Below, one piece after another: positions 23,201-35,081 of a DNA stretch of 64,000 nt; the stretch's first letter is position 1; every line of letters starts with the position of its first letter. A program made the position numbers and the translations under genes. The stretch comes from Protula sp. h YS-2021 (Eukaryota; Annelida; Polychaeta; Sabellida; Serpulidae): assembly GCA_949752745.1 (NCBI GenBank), contig OX457031.1, forward strand, positions 19,526,199 to 19,590,198. Reading direction: 5' to 3'. Below the pieces are notes generated by a model that was not told the origin of the DNA, did no database searches, and was given only the letters and a program-made list of their open reading frames with translations.

Positions 23201-24176
23201 ATATTGCTTCGACATGAAAACCGTCATCACATATGCCTTGCTCTAACACCTCCACTTCTCTGCCCAATGACATTCCTGGAACGTATTCACATTCAAGGCT
23301 TGTTGCACTATTGTAAAATTAAAATCAATGACAACAAAAACTCTCTTATGTTAATAACGATTTTAATATATTTTATTTGAATTTGTCAAAAAATGCTTGT
23401 AAATTTTTTTCTTGACACTGTAATTAATTTTAAATAACTATGTTCAAAATACGCGGTTCTATAAAAGGATTTCAAATTTCAACAAAGTTGAAGAGTCAAC
23501 CTGAAAATACAAATTTTGGAAGCAAGTCTATCTTTCACCTTGTGCTATAAGGTATGCTCGTTTGATACTGTAGATTTACTCAAGATTAGTTTAACTAATC
23601 CCGAGCTAATTTGCAATATTACAAGTACAAGATCGATATTAATTAATTCCTCCTTGATTAGTAAATCATAAAGAAAGCTGCAGTATGCACACTCGTCGGA
23701 TTTGCTTAGCCTGGCTTAAAATTGTCGATATCGTAATGACATTCTGATGCACAGTACGTAAGCTAATCCAGAGCAAATTCGCAGTAGGAAAAGGCATAGA
23801 TTATGACCGGCTAGGATTACGTAAACCTGCGTTTGGTTGGAGTATGAAAAGAAGAGAGCAGGGTAAGCTTTGCTTAGTTAAGCGCGATAGAATTAAAAAG
23901 TTAAGCAGATCCAAAGCTAATCCGCTGTATGAAAAAGAGCATTAGATTTATTGGCGTCTATCAATTGGTATATGACTTGTACTCAATTACTGAAATTAAA
24001 CGTAATGTGGAAACTTCAGTCAGAAAAATAAAGCTGTTACATGAAAAGATCATTAAAGTGCACTTTCTATTTATAAACATGTTCTATATTTAACTTTGGT
24101 GTTGTACAACATGGCAAAACTAATATTTTAAAGATCACTTACCAAAAAGAGTTACCAATAAAGCCAAAGTAAGCAT
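20181..24176 (-). CDS. Secreted Cys-containing, Thr-rich (mucin-like) protein, 8 exons, unrecognised
   Basis: Minus-strand join, 5' to 3': 24176-24143, 23307-23169, 22872-22777, 22437-22321, 22143-22102, 21652-21493, 20934-20503, 20227-20181; about 354 residues. Exon 1 is a short hydrophobic signal peptide (M-L-T-L-A-L-L-V-T-L-F). Exons 2-6 encode a region with seven cysteines (L-E-C, G-I-C, R-V-C, L-P-C, K-R-C, F-E-C, R-M-C) and no family I recognise. Exon 7 is Thr/Ser/Glu-rich with a run of 14 Thr, a typical O-glycosylation stretch. Exon 8 gives a short tail with two Cys and a hydrophobic end. Phases agree from exon 2 to exon 8, but exon 1 (phase 1) does not fit exon 2 (needs phase 2), so a small exon or a one-base error lies between them. 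The product is probably extracellular; its function is unknown. Confidence 0.62.
20503..20934 (-). CDS. Minus-strand secreted gene exon 7 (Thr-rich)
   Basis: The acceptor TTTGCAG reads into E-D-T-S-T-S-L-T-T and then 14 consecutive Thr (ACT/ACA repeats). It is rich in T, S, E and Q throughout, with no Cys. The donor GAGG|GTAATA is in phase 1. An upstream ATG in the same frame mimics a signal peptide, but the splice phase from exon 6 fits exactly. Confidence 0.7.
21493..21652 (-). CDS. Minus-strand secreted gene exon 6
   Basis: Acceptor TATTGCAG, donor GACG|GTAAGT (phase 1). Encodes 53 residues with four Cys: L-P-C-A-W-K-K-R-C, T-F-E-C-G-E-Y and V-R-M-C-V-A-D. Confidence 0.72.
22102..22143 (-). 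CDS. Minus-strand secreted gene exon 5 (42 bp)
   Basis: A small phase 0-0 exon encoding F-T-T-G-R-N-Q-L-H-H-I-V-N-Q. Acceptor GTTCAG, donor CAG|GTAACA. Confidence 0.62.
22321..22437 (-). CDS. Minus-strand secreted gene exon 4
   Basis: A phase 0-0 exon of 39 codons with R-R-V-C-I-I-V-R and D-V-W-S-S-E-D-P. Acceptor CGTTTAG, donor AAG|GTTAGT. Confidence 0.68.
22777..22872 (-). CDS. Minus-strand secreted gene exon 3
   Basis: A phase 0-0 exon of 32 codons starting F-V-T-L-P-S-E-N-N, containing one N-x-T sequon (N-V-T). Acceptor GTAACAG, donor CAG|GTAAAG. Confidence 0.68.
23169..23307 (-). CDS. Minus-strand secreted gene exon 2
   Basis: Acceptor ACAATAG, donor CAG|GTATAG. The open frame (phase 2 in, phase 0 out) reads A-T-S-L-E-C-E-Y-V-P-G-M-S and G-I-C-D-D-G-F-H-V. 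The two other frames hit stops. Confidence 0.65.
24143..24176 (-). CDS. Minus-strand secreted gene exon 1 (signal peptide)
   Basis: ATG at 24176-24174, eleven codons M-L-T-L-A-L-L-V-T-L-F plus one base, then a consensus donor G|GTAAGT. A hydrophobic start followed at once by a donor is typical of secreted-protein first exons. Confidence 0.6.
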
Positions 24177-24199
24177 TTTGTTTATCCTTATTTTATCTT

Positions 24200-27100
24200 C
24201 TTTTAACAGTGTATACGATGGGTTGATTTCTGTCTATTTCTTAGTTCGTTCAGTTTCCTAAGAACAGCATTCTGGTGAATTGAAAATATGGTGACGTGAT
24301 TATATTGAAATATTTTACGACTGTTAAATGTTATTCTTAAATGTTTCAGGTATAAATCTGTTAAAAATCTAATAACACTACAAATAAAATCAGAAAAGAG
24401 GTATTTAATATGATCCGATTTATGCATATGACATTTCATTAGCTACAGGAAAGATGGAGTTATGTGACAATGCAGTGAGGTCAGATTAGTGGAGAAAGAC
24501 CCACACAATGTTATCCCTGTCAGCGTGGGTCATTGTGCCTCTTTAATTTGTAAAGGTAATGGGAATAAGAACAAATTATGTATGGCTATCGTTCAAGGAA
24601 TTACATGTGTTTTATTGCAAGCCCGCCTACATTCAATTTTCAACGGCGCGTAAGGTACAAGTCGAGGTATTAAAGCATCAAACCTACAACGGAAGTAGAA
24701 CGTAAACATATTCATGATTTTCAGTTTTCTTTTAAGATACACAATACAAGGATTTGTGCAATTATTTATATCATTTTTGTACCATCAATATTTCTCTAGT
24801 TATTTTTCAATTACAAAAGAGCAATACATGTTCTATTAGAATAATGAAAAGCGAATTACGTAATACACATTTTGAAGAATACAAAAGAATTTGAAAGCGC
24901 ATCTAGCAGTTCTAGGATGTAGCCAAGAATGATCTTTCTCCACAAAACCTTCATTGCCTGGATTATGCAAATTGAATGTTTTAAATTGTAAAGTTCTATT
25001 CACAGGAAACAAATTCATCTACGTTGTTTTGTTACTTCGCTCAAATACTAAATCCTGTCGAAAGTTCAATTCATTTTTGTTCCTTTATGTACCCATTTAA
25101 ATAAAGCCTGTCTCCTGACAAATCTCATAATGTGAGATTTATCTTATTCGGAATTTACTTGCAAAAAATGCACTCTTTTCACATGGCGTTTTAACAAAGA
25201 AAACGAAATCAAAGACGAAAATAAAAATTGACATGCACATGTTCAGATCAAGCTCTTCATAAGTCCCAAGTTTCATGGTCGTAGGGCCCATTGTGTCAGA
25301 GGAGAAGAAGACACAAAAAATCGGAAAAAGTGTCAAGAAGAAAAAAAAAGGACGAATTTATGCTCGCACAAATTCATATAACTCTTGCAAGCCAAAGGCT
25401 TGTCAAGTGTTAACTAAACACTACTCGGCTTATAAGACGTATTCAAGCTGTGTTGTTTGCAATATATTATTCAAGAAATAACCCATTGAAGCCAGTATTT
25501 TTGCGTTTTAATTTTTGTCAAGTGTTTAACATTTCGCTAGCGGAATGAGCTTCTAGTTTAGTTTCGTTTTTATAAGAAACAAAAAATATTCTTCTTGCCT
25601 AAGATTTTCTTCATTAACCTTCAGATTTTTAAAGTAACATTACTATAAACTAACTAATTATAGATAAAAAAATACACCCAGTGTGCCAGCCTAACAAATT
25701 TCCTAGTAAGCAAAATCTGTAGCAAACGACGAAGAATGCTAAAAGTGGCCAAGAGCTGAATAAGCACTTCTACTCGATGTCATACGGGCGACACAGGTTT
25801 AGCAAATTCCTATTTCACCCAGTTAAATGACACTCAAGATTTCCTTTCACAATCAGTAGATGTATACCTGTATATATTTCCGTGTGCCACCTAGTGAACG
25901 CAGCCAATTCCCCTAGGTGCGATTTTATTCTACATAGGGGCCGTCCATAATGTTAAGATACGTAAGTTTTTAATTAAAATAATAAACAGGTGCCCATCTT
26001 CCTTGTTGAAATACCGCTGTTGTCGTGTTGTAATGCTAACACTTTCACAGGTGAATGTCGCACAATATTGTGTTCCAGGGCAAAGAAATGGCACTTTGTT
26101 GGTTGGTTGGGGGAGGAGGGAGAGGAAGGAGTGGTGAGGGCGCAAAAATTTAACTGCGATTCACCAGACCTGAAATTTTGAAATAGCGAGTAGGGGTGGG
26201 GCAAGTCGTTTGACACGTTAGAATACACATTTTTAATTTATTTTGTTAATTAAAAGTACTTAAAATATCTGCTGGTTGCCAAGTAAATAAAAGAAAGGAA
26301 AAATGTTTTCTCTTAATTTATTTAAAACAGTTAGTGCTTTGCATATTAAAAGAAAACTAGGGTTTTTTAATTTATGACAGTGAACCTTCAAGAGTCCAGT
26401 TATTTCGAACTCGTTGTTATTTTACGTCTGACCGCTGGAAAGAACAATCTTTTAAACACAATATGGATTGATTTCAAAAGTAGTTCCGGTGTTGTAATGC
26501 GAGTACTATTTTCCTGGAATCCCCAGTGGGTCGACCGAACAAAAAGGTTTAATAGACACTAGACCGAGCAGTCGTAGAGGTTGGATATGGACATCAACAA
26601 TTTTGACTATCACATTATCGCTCGCCTTTTTCACTTGCCCTATTTTTTGCAGCTCCTCGCACCGTCATGACCTAGCTGAACATTTAGTTTTTCTCACTCA
26701 TACGCTAATTCACGCAGTGTAAATCGAGTTGTCCTTTTCTATTTGTTGAAAAACTACAGGAGTAACAAGAACTGATATCTCTTTTATTAAAGAAATACTA
26801 ATTGAACATTTTAGATTGAGCAATCGATCAGTTAAAACATTAACATGCTCATCAGTGATGCCTAATCAATTAAAACAACAGCCCAGTCATTAATCTATAG
26901 TTAAAACACTGGTTTGCTACTCTAGGGTTATACATAAAATGACGGTTTTTCTTTCGTTTACCACCGCGAACATGGCGCCTTGGGCTACGCACGTACACTG
27001 ACCACGTGACCCGCCGACCACTGCCAAATATATGTACATACAATCGCACTTCTAAATGGTTAGGTATTGTGCTTAACTTGGCATTGGTGAGTTATTCATC

Positions 27101-28640
27101 TTTTGTTTTATAATGTGTTTATCTGATTACACCATAATCTAGGATTCGCCATTTACGCCATGGCCTTGATTTAATGATATCACCAGTGATATAAACCACA
27201 TGACTTTTTTCACATTTTATGTGCTTGGAAGATGCTGAAAAAAAAAGTTTCATGAACTGATGCAGCAGTGCCTCTAGTTTGGCGAGACGTGAGCGTCTCA
27301 TTTGCTTACAATAGGTGGCAAAAATCTGCACTTGGCATCAGCTTGGGACAGTCAGCCATAATTCAAACATGTGCATACAGTGTCGAACTGGTGCATTTGG
27401 CTATGGTTAAGGCGCTGCTTCAGGGTTCTATGAAGTACAGTTTGTATGTTGAGACCAGAAGTGTCCCCCTGCCCGAGATGTCCCCCCTGCCAGAAGTGTC
27501 CTCCCTGCCCAGAGTTCTCCCCTGTCCGAAGTGACCCCCGAAAAATTGAGGCCCGTTATGATCTATTTTCTTGCGATTCCCACGTCTACATAATGTCTAA
27601 TCATAACAATTTGTGAAATATCTTTAAAAAGCCGTTCTGAGGGCATTGTATTTACAACCAAATCGTAACATTTACACTTGTGATTTTGCTGTACAGCTGA
27701 CGTCTAAGCAACGTTCACAGGACCTTGTGGAACGCCTTTTATCAACAACTAATAAACGTATCGAAAAGGCATCGGATAGATGTTGCGATGTATATACAAG
27801 AAATTGCAACATTTGCAATCTTGTTTTGATGAACTTCAGACAGAACTTGGTTCAACGTTTTTATAGTGACTGGGAATTTTATCAAGATGTCATTGCATGA
27901 TCTTGATAAAAAAATCACTCCTTGATAACCTTTATCGATGGCCGAGAGGCTCAAGGTGAGCAATTTTGTTATGTTTTACAGTTTTCAAACGCCCATAAAA
28001 AACGTATGTGGAGAGTTTGGTCAGAATCTAAACCTGTTCTTAAACGATTACATTTGAACTTTCCAGATGACCTCCGACATGCTTGTTCTGTGACGTCATC
28101 CAATGTCATTTCACAGCAGGAGTTACATTTATCTATGAACCGTTTTCACTTGCACAAATTTGTTTACACCACACATCAGTTAAATTTATTATGCAAGGCA
28201 AAGCTGCCAAAAGGAACAGAATGATGTGTTTTTCTGCCAAATTTGCAAAACCGTTATCTATGTCTATATCAAGGACAATCAAGCTACATCACTAATACCA
28301 TTTATTCTTTGACTCTGCCTTGGAGACCGATTGTTTGTAAATGGACGCATTTGATTGGCTGGAGCCAGACGATATATAAACAAAGGGCACGTGACAATAC
28401 ATCACAACATTCGTACCGATTTGGACTGGGTAAAATTGTGCTCTTTGGATAAACTTAGCCACCGATTTAGAAATAAGGAATACTTTAAATATGTTTGAGA
28501 AATATAAAAAAAATAAAATAAGACTAAAATAAATGAAATAAAATAAAATAAAAAAAGAACATTTTGCTGAAATTTATGATGTGCAGCTAACAAATTGATA
28601 TAAGTAAAGTTTGCATAATTCAAATATAGTATTTGGAATC
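24200..28640. other. Intergenic region between the divergent secreted genes
   Basis: About 4.4 kb of AT-rich sequence between the minus-strand gene start and the plus-strand CBM14/PAN start, so both promoters should lie here. I see a one-arm copy of the 28946 element (25410-25556) and a CpG-richer patch near 26970-27020. No convincing exon; the ORFs at 27646-28300 show no family features. Confidence 0.45.
25410..25556. repeat. Single arm of the 28946-29291 MITE
   Basis: Nearly the reverse complement of 28946-29095, ending at the CTAG-flanked terminus with TTTCGCTAGCGGAATGAGC. The opposite arm is missing, so this is a truncated copy. Confidence 0.75.
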
Positions 28641-28651
28641 CATGAATTATT

Positions 28652-28772
28652 ATGTCTAATAAAATTATGTCTCAAAAGATAATTCTATCAATCCCAACAA
28701 CGCTGATGTATATTCTTCCTGTTTTATTTGCCACAATTGCATATGGCGAGGCCACGGGGAATCCCGTCGGAC
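28652..28772 (+). CDS. CBM14/PAN gene exon 1 (signal peptide)
   Basis: Two in-frame ATGs (28652 and 28667). The hydrophobic core T-L-M-Y-I-L-P-V-L-F-A-T-I-A-Y-G gives a signal peptide with likely cleavage near A-Y-G|E. Donor C|GTAAGT, phase 1. Confidence 0.85.
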
Positions 28773-31700
28773 GTAAGTGCTGTTTTTGTTTATAATATTG
28801 ATTTAAAACAATATCGGCATTGAAAAAACAAACAAACAAACGTAACGTTTTACAATAAAATTTTGTCTTAATTTTATTAATAGTTTGCAGTCAGAAGCTC
28901 ATATATCCTAATTTATTGTTCCAAATAAAATGCAATATCTAACTAGAACCTCATTTCGCTACCGAAATGTTAAACACTTGACAAAAATTAAAACGCAAAA
29001 ATACTTTCTTCAATTGGTTATTTCTTGAATAATATATTGCAAACAACACAGCTTGAATACATCTTATAGGCCGAGTAGTGTTTAGTTTTTGTTGACTTAA
29101 GGTTTTATTGACTGATCAGGCATACGCCGTGTTATCTATTTACGCAGTGAGAGCTCGCACAAAGCTGAGCAACTGTGTTCTGTGCTGTGCATTAAATGTT
29201 CAATTCAAGAAATTCAAGAAATAACCCAGGAAGTATCTTTGCGCTTTAATTTTTGTCAAGTGTTTAACATTTCGCTAGCGAAATGCGGTTCTAGTTTTTT
29301 AAATTGTTTTCCTTTAGACTGTCCAGACACGAAGAACTCGTACTTTCTGAGTGACCGAGACAACCGTTGTGTTTTCTACTGGTGCGTGAATGGACAGTTC
29401 GTGCTGCCGCGAGTCTTTCGCTGCGCCCCTGGATCCGGAACCGTGTACGGCTACGAAGGTCACGCCAATCCGTGCACGGAGCGAGTGAGCGATTGTTATG
29501 TTCATCGTAAGTACGAAACTGTGGAAATTGATGTTTTAGTTCAGAATACGAGAACTACAGTGTATCCCCCGGAAAAAAGGACCAGCGGTGAAGTATAGTG
29601 GTTCCTGTTTCTTCACGTTCTTCATAAATGAAAGCACCTGGAGAGGAACTATTTGCCTTGTGATTCTTTCACCGGGTTCTCCTGTACATTCTGCATACTG
29701 TATTTGACCGTGGAACACAAGAGCAATTTTTTAGTATTTTTCCTGATGTTTGAAAGACAAATTTCTTATTGACAGCAGTATACATATTCTGTACGAAGCG
29801 ACCAGGTGAGACGATGCGGTTTCAAGTTGAATTTCCTACCTATCTGATGCATTTTGTTTCCATAAATAGTTGCACTTTTTGTATGCTTAAAACAATGTTA
29901 ACAAACAAAAATAATGGACGCCACATTACTTTTGGCGAGGTCGTGGTATAAAGTCATATGGTATCGTTTTATTGTTTCCATCTCCTCTAAAACAAGTTAT
30001 CGTTAAAATATGTCGATCTCGGAAAAAAGGCTTTTTCTAAAATCTCGCCCAATCACATTCGTAGATAAGGAATATTATGAAGAAAGCTATGAAGACAACG
30101 ACGTTGACTACACGCACCACGGCGGTGGCTATGAACCGGACAATAAGCATCACCACAAGCCGGACGGGAGCTACCACAGTACCGGTACCTATGTGGACCA
30201 GTTCGGGATAGCTGAGTTACACAGTACCGGAGATGCTGCTGGACATAGCGGTATACAGGTGAGGTCATCGTCGCCGGAAGACGGGGAATGGGGGGAGGGG
30301 GGAACCCCTCAAGTACGTATACAGGTGAGGTCATCGTCGCCGAAAGACGGGGAATAGGGGGGGGGGGGAACCCCTCAAGTACATATACAGGTGAGGTCAT
30401 CGTCGCCGGAAGACGGATAATGGGGGGGGGACCCCTCAAGTACGTATACAGGTGAGGTCATCATCGCCGGAAGACGGGGAATGGGGGGGGGGGCCGCCTC
30501 AAGTATGTATACAGGTCAGGTCATCGTAGTCGGAAGACGGGGAATGGGGGAGGGGAGGGAGGAACCCCCCAAGTACGTATACAGGTGAGGTCATCGTCGC
30601 CGGAAGACGGGGAATGGGGGGGGGGGAACCCCTCAAGTACGTATACAGGTGAGGTCATCATCGCCGGAAGACGGGGAATGGGGGGGGGACCCTTCAAGTA
30701 CGTATACAGGTGAGGTCATCGTCGCCGGAAGACGGGAAATGGGGGGTGGACCCCTCAAGTACGTATACAGGTGAGGTCATCGTCGCGGAAGACGGGGAAT
30801 GGGGAGGGGAGGGAGGAACCCCTCAAGTACGTATACAGGTGAGGTCATCGTTGCCGGAAGACGGGGAATGGGGGTGGGGAGGGAGGAACCCCTCAAGTAC
30901 TTATACAGGTGATGTCATCGTCGCGGAAGACGGGAAATGGGGGTGGGGAGGGAGGAACCCCTCAAGTACGTATACAGGTGAGGTCATCTTAACCGGAGGA
31001 CAGAGGGGGAGGCAAAGGGGGCAACCCATAAATTACGTATACAAACTTCTTCAACCACCCTCAATATTGTTGCGTTAACGTTTTACTGCAGTAATCCCAG
31101 AAACCACACGTGTAAAGTGAAAAATTAGCAAAATTTGAAAACTTTGATGTTATGTTTAAAAATGTCGATATGCATGACACGGGAATGAGGTAGGTGCCAC
31201 CAGGCCATTTGCCACCGAGCAGTAGCCATATTGTATTTTTTTCCCGCTTTTGAAAATATACATAAAATATTATGGGTGGCAAATCTCGGGGTGGCAAAAG
31301 CTTTACCTGGCAAATCAAAGGGTGGCATCTACCCTAGCTAGATTCATTTGGTACATAAACAATACCTCCAGAGGCATCGCTGTTGAACTCATTTCATTTT
31401 TTTTTTTGTCCTGTAAAGTCGGGTCAGGACAACAATCAGATCAGCACAGCAGTGAATTACCATGGTGACTACGGGACAATATCGATCACAGTCAACGGTG
31501 TCCAAGGCGACGGCGCCACTCATTACGATGGCGAGGACAATGGCGGAAGCAAGCCAACGCCACGTACAGCAATAAGGACTCACTTTTAAAAAACAAAATA
31601 ACATAGCTTTATACATGAGTAAATAACTAAATTATCAGTCAGTGATCTTGGAAAACACCATTCATAAATTCCAAAATATATTCAAGGAACTAAGGCAGTT

Positions 31701-34700
31701 TTTGTTGTTCCAATTCAAAACCGTCCTGCAGATATTCTTATTTCCGGCCTTCTGCCCCTGAATTCACAAAAGTTAACTGTGCAGTTAACTGTACTCCGAG
31801 AAGCGAAAATCGGTCGATCTAGCCATATCATGCAAATAATTTTAGATGGATTTTTTTGTTTGCTAAACATGATAAATTTCTTAATTAATTTTTGGCGTCT
31901 TGTTTTCAAACGGAGCAGTTATCGGAATCAGTTAACTGTACAGTTATCTTTTGTGAATACCACCACTGGTGTTTATTCAAGTGAAAAAAGAAAGTACCTG
32001 CTTGTGTCAAAGCAGTTTTGTTACATACCTGTCTCACGACGCTCAGAGGATATTCATGAAATATGCATTCCATAAAGTCAGATTTTCTTATCCCTCCTCC
32101 CCCCCCCCCCCGATTCCCGTACACAAAATTGTGATGTCACCTATTAGTCCACACTTCGTCCGCGCTTGCTTTGTGGCCTGATACAAGGAACCTGATTTTA
32201 GGCATTGTGTATAAGCTGGATGGATATCACGTGGCCCTGGGGGAACTGCAGAAGAACGTCTATGACGCCACGTCGTGTCTCCACCGCTGTGTGCAGAATA
32301 CATCCTGTAGTGGCTTTGACTTCAATTTCAGGTATACACTCAATTATTACAACCAGCTGCACAACTGCCACCACCACCATCACCACGAACATCGTCGTCA
32401 TCATCGTCATCATATCATCATCACCATCATCATACAATACATTGGATTAATGTATTAAAATTCGAGTTCCAAATATATTGTTGTATTTTTGTTCTCCATA
32501 AAAATGACGATCCGAGATTTGGAAAAACAAAAACCATCATGTGACTTCATTGAAACAATTATCATTGCTATTTATTTAATTAGAGATCAGACGTGTTGGT
32601 TCCATGAGGAAGACTCAGTCTGCCAAACTCCGATAGCAAAGGACTACTGCTCTCACTACAGACTCGTCCATTGTCGTAAGTGGGGAGGGGGGGGGGAGGG
32701 GGCGGATACAGGGTTTCTCTCCGGGATAGGAGGGGCGGTGTGGGGAGGGGAGGGAGGGAGAGAGAGAAGGGGGTGGTGGTACTTTTTGCAGCAGAATCAC
32801 AGGTTGTGATGTCATCGTAAAAAAACTAATGTCATGGTAAAAAAAGATAATGCAAAGATGTATTGAAATATTGAAAAAAAAATACCAGACATAAATTCAA
32901 ATGATATTAAAAAGCAAAGTACGGTGGAATATCGGGATCTTAACTAAAATAATATCAGACTGTATAATAAAATATAAATTATATACAAAAAATATAAGTC
33001 AGTTCTGTTGCCTAATAATTTGAAACTTGCCAGGTTAAAAGTTATACAATATACAACTTTACTCGTGGCTTGGAATTAGTTTGGAAACGTTCCATAATTC
33101 AAAATTTCGATTAAGTACTCATTTCTGTTCAAATATTAGTATTATTGAGGCATTAAGAGTAATGAGATGTGATAAAATCAGAGAAAACGTTTTCGTTGAC
33201 TATTAACTAAATTCTAAAACATTGTCAAGCTAAAAATATTGAGATGTCCATAATGGAGTCATTTTGATACTGAAGACAGAGAAGTTGTTTTGAAAAAAGC
33301 AACAACCAGGAAAATTAATATGAAAAGCTTATAAATAACTAGCCGAGGTTCACTAAAATTAACAGGGTAACAAATGATTCAGTGAATTGAATAAATGTTA
33401 TTTTGTGTGCTGGGTTGGATACAGAATTGAAACTGATGGCTTTAAACACGGTATGAGAGACATAATATTGCGTACTATCTCATAAAATCAAACGGGGAGT
33501 TGCATGTTTGTATGGCAGTTGTGTCAGTTCGCAAAAAATGCTCACGTGTTATTTTTGAAGCTTCCACAACAAGCACTGGCGGAGGCTCACCACCGACGAA
33601 ACCAATGACGCCAGCTACGCCATCGCCAGGTGGCGGTGTTCCTCCTTTTGGTAAATAATAGCTGCCATACTGTTTTTTTTTCTTTTTTTCTCTTTTTTTC
33701 TTCTTTTTGCTTGTTTATTTTTGGACTTGATAACATAACACTATTAGTGATATAAGAAATTAATTTCAGATATCTGAAATTTAAATTGGATATCTAAAAT
33801 TCAATTTTAGCTGTCTTTAAACAATTACTGATGTCTAAAATTCGACAATAAATCTCAATGTTATTGTGGTAGGGAACCATTAAATAACAGCCCTTACGTC
33901 ATTCGAAAAATACGAAATTGCTTAAAATTATTCGGATGCGACTTAGGCTTTCGAAGTTATTAACAAGTAATAGTAATAAAAAAGGCTGTTGGTCAATAAC
34001 AGACCAAAACCTGAAAGCTGAACTGGGAATTCCGAGTTCCATTTTGTATAGAATGATGAAGAATTTGTTAAGCAAAAGGCCGTGTGTATTTGTCAGGACG
34101 ATCGCCATTGTATGTGTATATTGACTGTAACATATATATTATATGAGCCAACATACTGGTGCAGCTGGTCATATTTAATACCATTCTATTTTCAGCAAAA
34201 AAAAAAATGAAGACAGACAAACGATAAAGAATGATGTTTATTTCTGTTTTAATGGAATAAAAAAGTGTGTTTGCAGCTTTGAACACGTAGCATATTATTA
34301 TTTATGTTTTGGTGGCCATTTTTTTTCAGCTGTTTTTAGAGATATGTGTGTGCCAGGGGGACAGCTGGCAGACTTGTACGACAACGAGGCTGACTGCCAA
34401 ACCGCCTGTATATTGGACATCAACTGCCAAGGGGTTGATTTTGATCGCGAAAACGGCCGCTGTTTTATGCATATGGGAAACAGTGTCTGTGGGTTGCTCA
34501 TGCCCCAGAACCAGTGCAACCATTACAGATTCGTCCAATGCCGTAAGTATTTCCAAATAATATTAAATTCATTTACTGGTGTCGAATCTGGTTTAAACTC
34601 GTAGGGGACATCTGAATCTACAAATGCATTACCATTGATATTTGGAGTTTAACCGGTAATAAAACGGTCTTTAAAATCAACACAAAGCCACTTAACAAAT

Positions 34701-34897
34701 CAAGAAACAGCTCAGCAGTTCAAAATTTTTATTATAGAAATACGAAGAACTATTTTTTAATTTTATCTCTTTGCAGCATCTGGCACAGTCAGTAAGTATA
34801 TGACTCCCCCCCCCCCCCCCCCCCCCCACAACAAAAAACAGCCGCTTTATTCAAGGGACGCATTTTTTTTGCCTTCTTTCTGTCCTTCTTTCTTTTT

Positions 34898-34941
<44 letters not shown>

Positions 34942-35042
34942 TTCTTTCTTTCCTTTTCTTTCTTTCTTTCTTTCTGTCTTTCTTACTTTCTTCTTTCTTT
35001 CATTCTTTTTTCTCTCTTTCTTTCTTTTCTTTCTTTCCTTTT

Positions 35043-35081
<39 letters not shown>

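Noticed and set aside
27646..28300. Overlapping ORFs of 70-100 codons near 28 kb
   Set aside because: No domain, no consistent splice chain, and they overlap each other in different frames.
30053..30439. 128-codon minus-strand ORF with Pro/Thr repeats
   Set aside because: Antisense of exon 3 plus the donor-bearing minisatellite.
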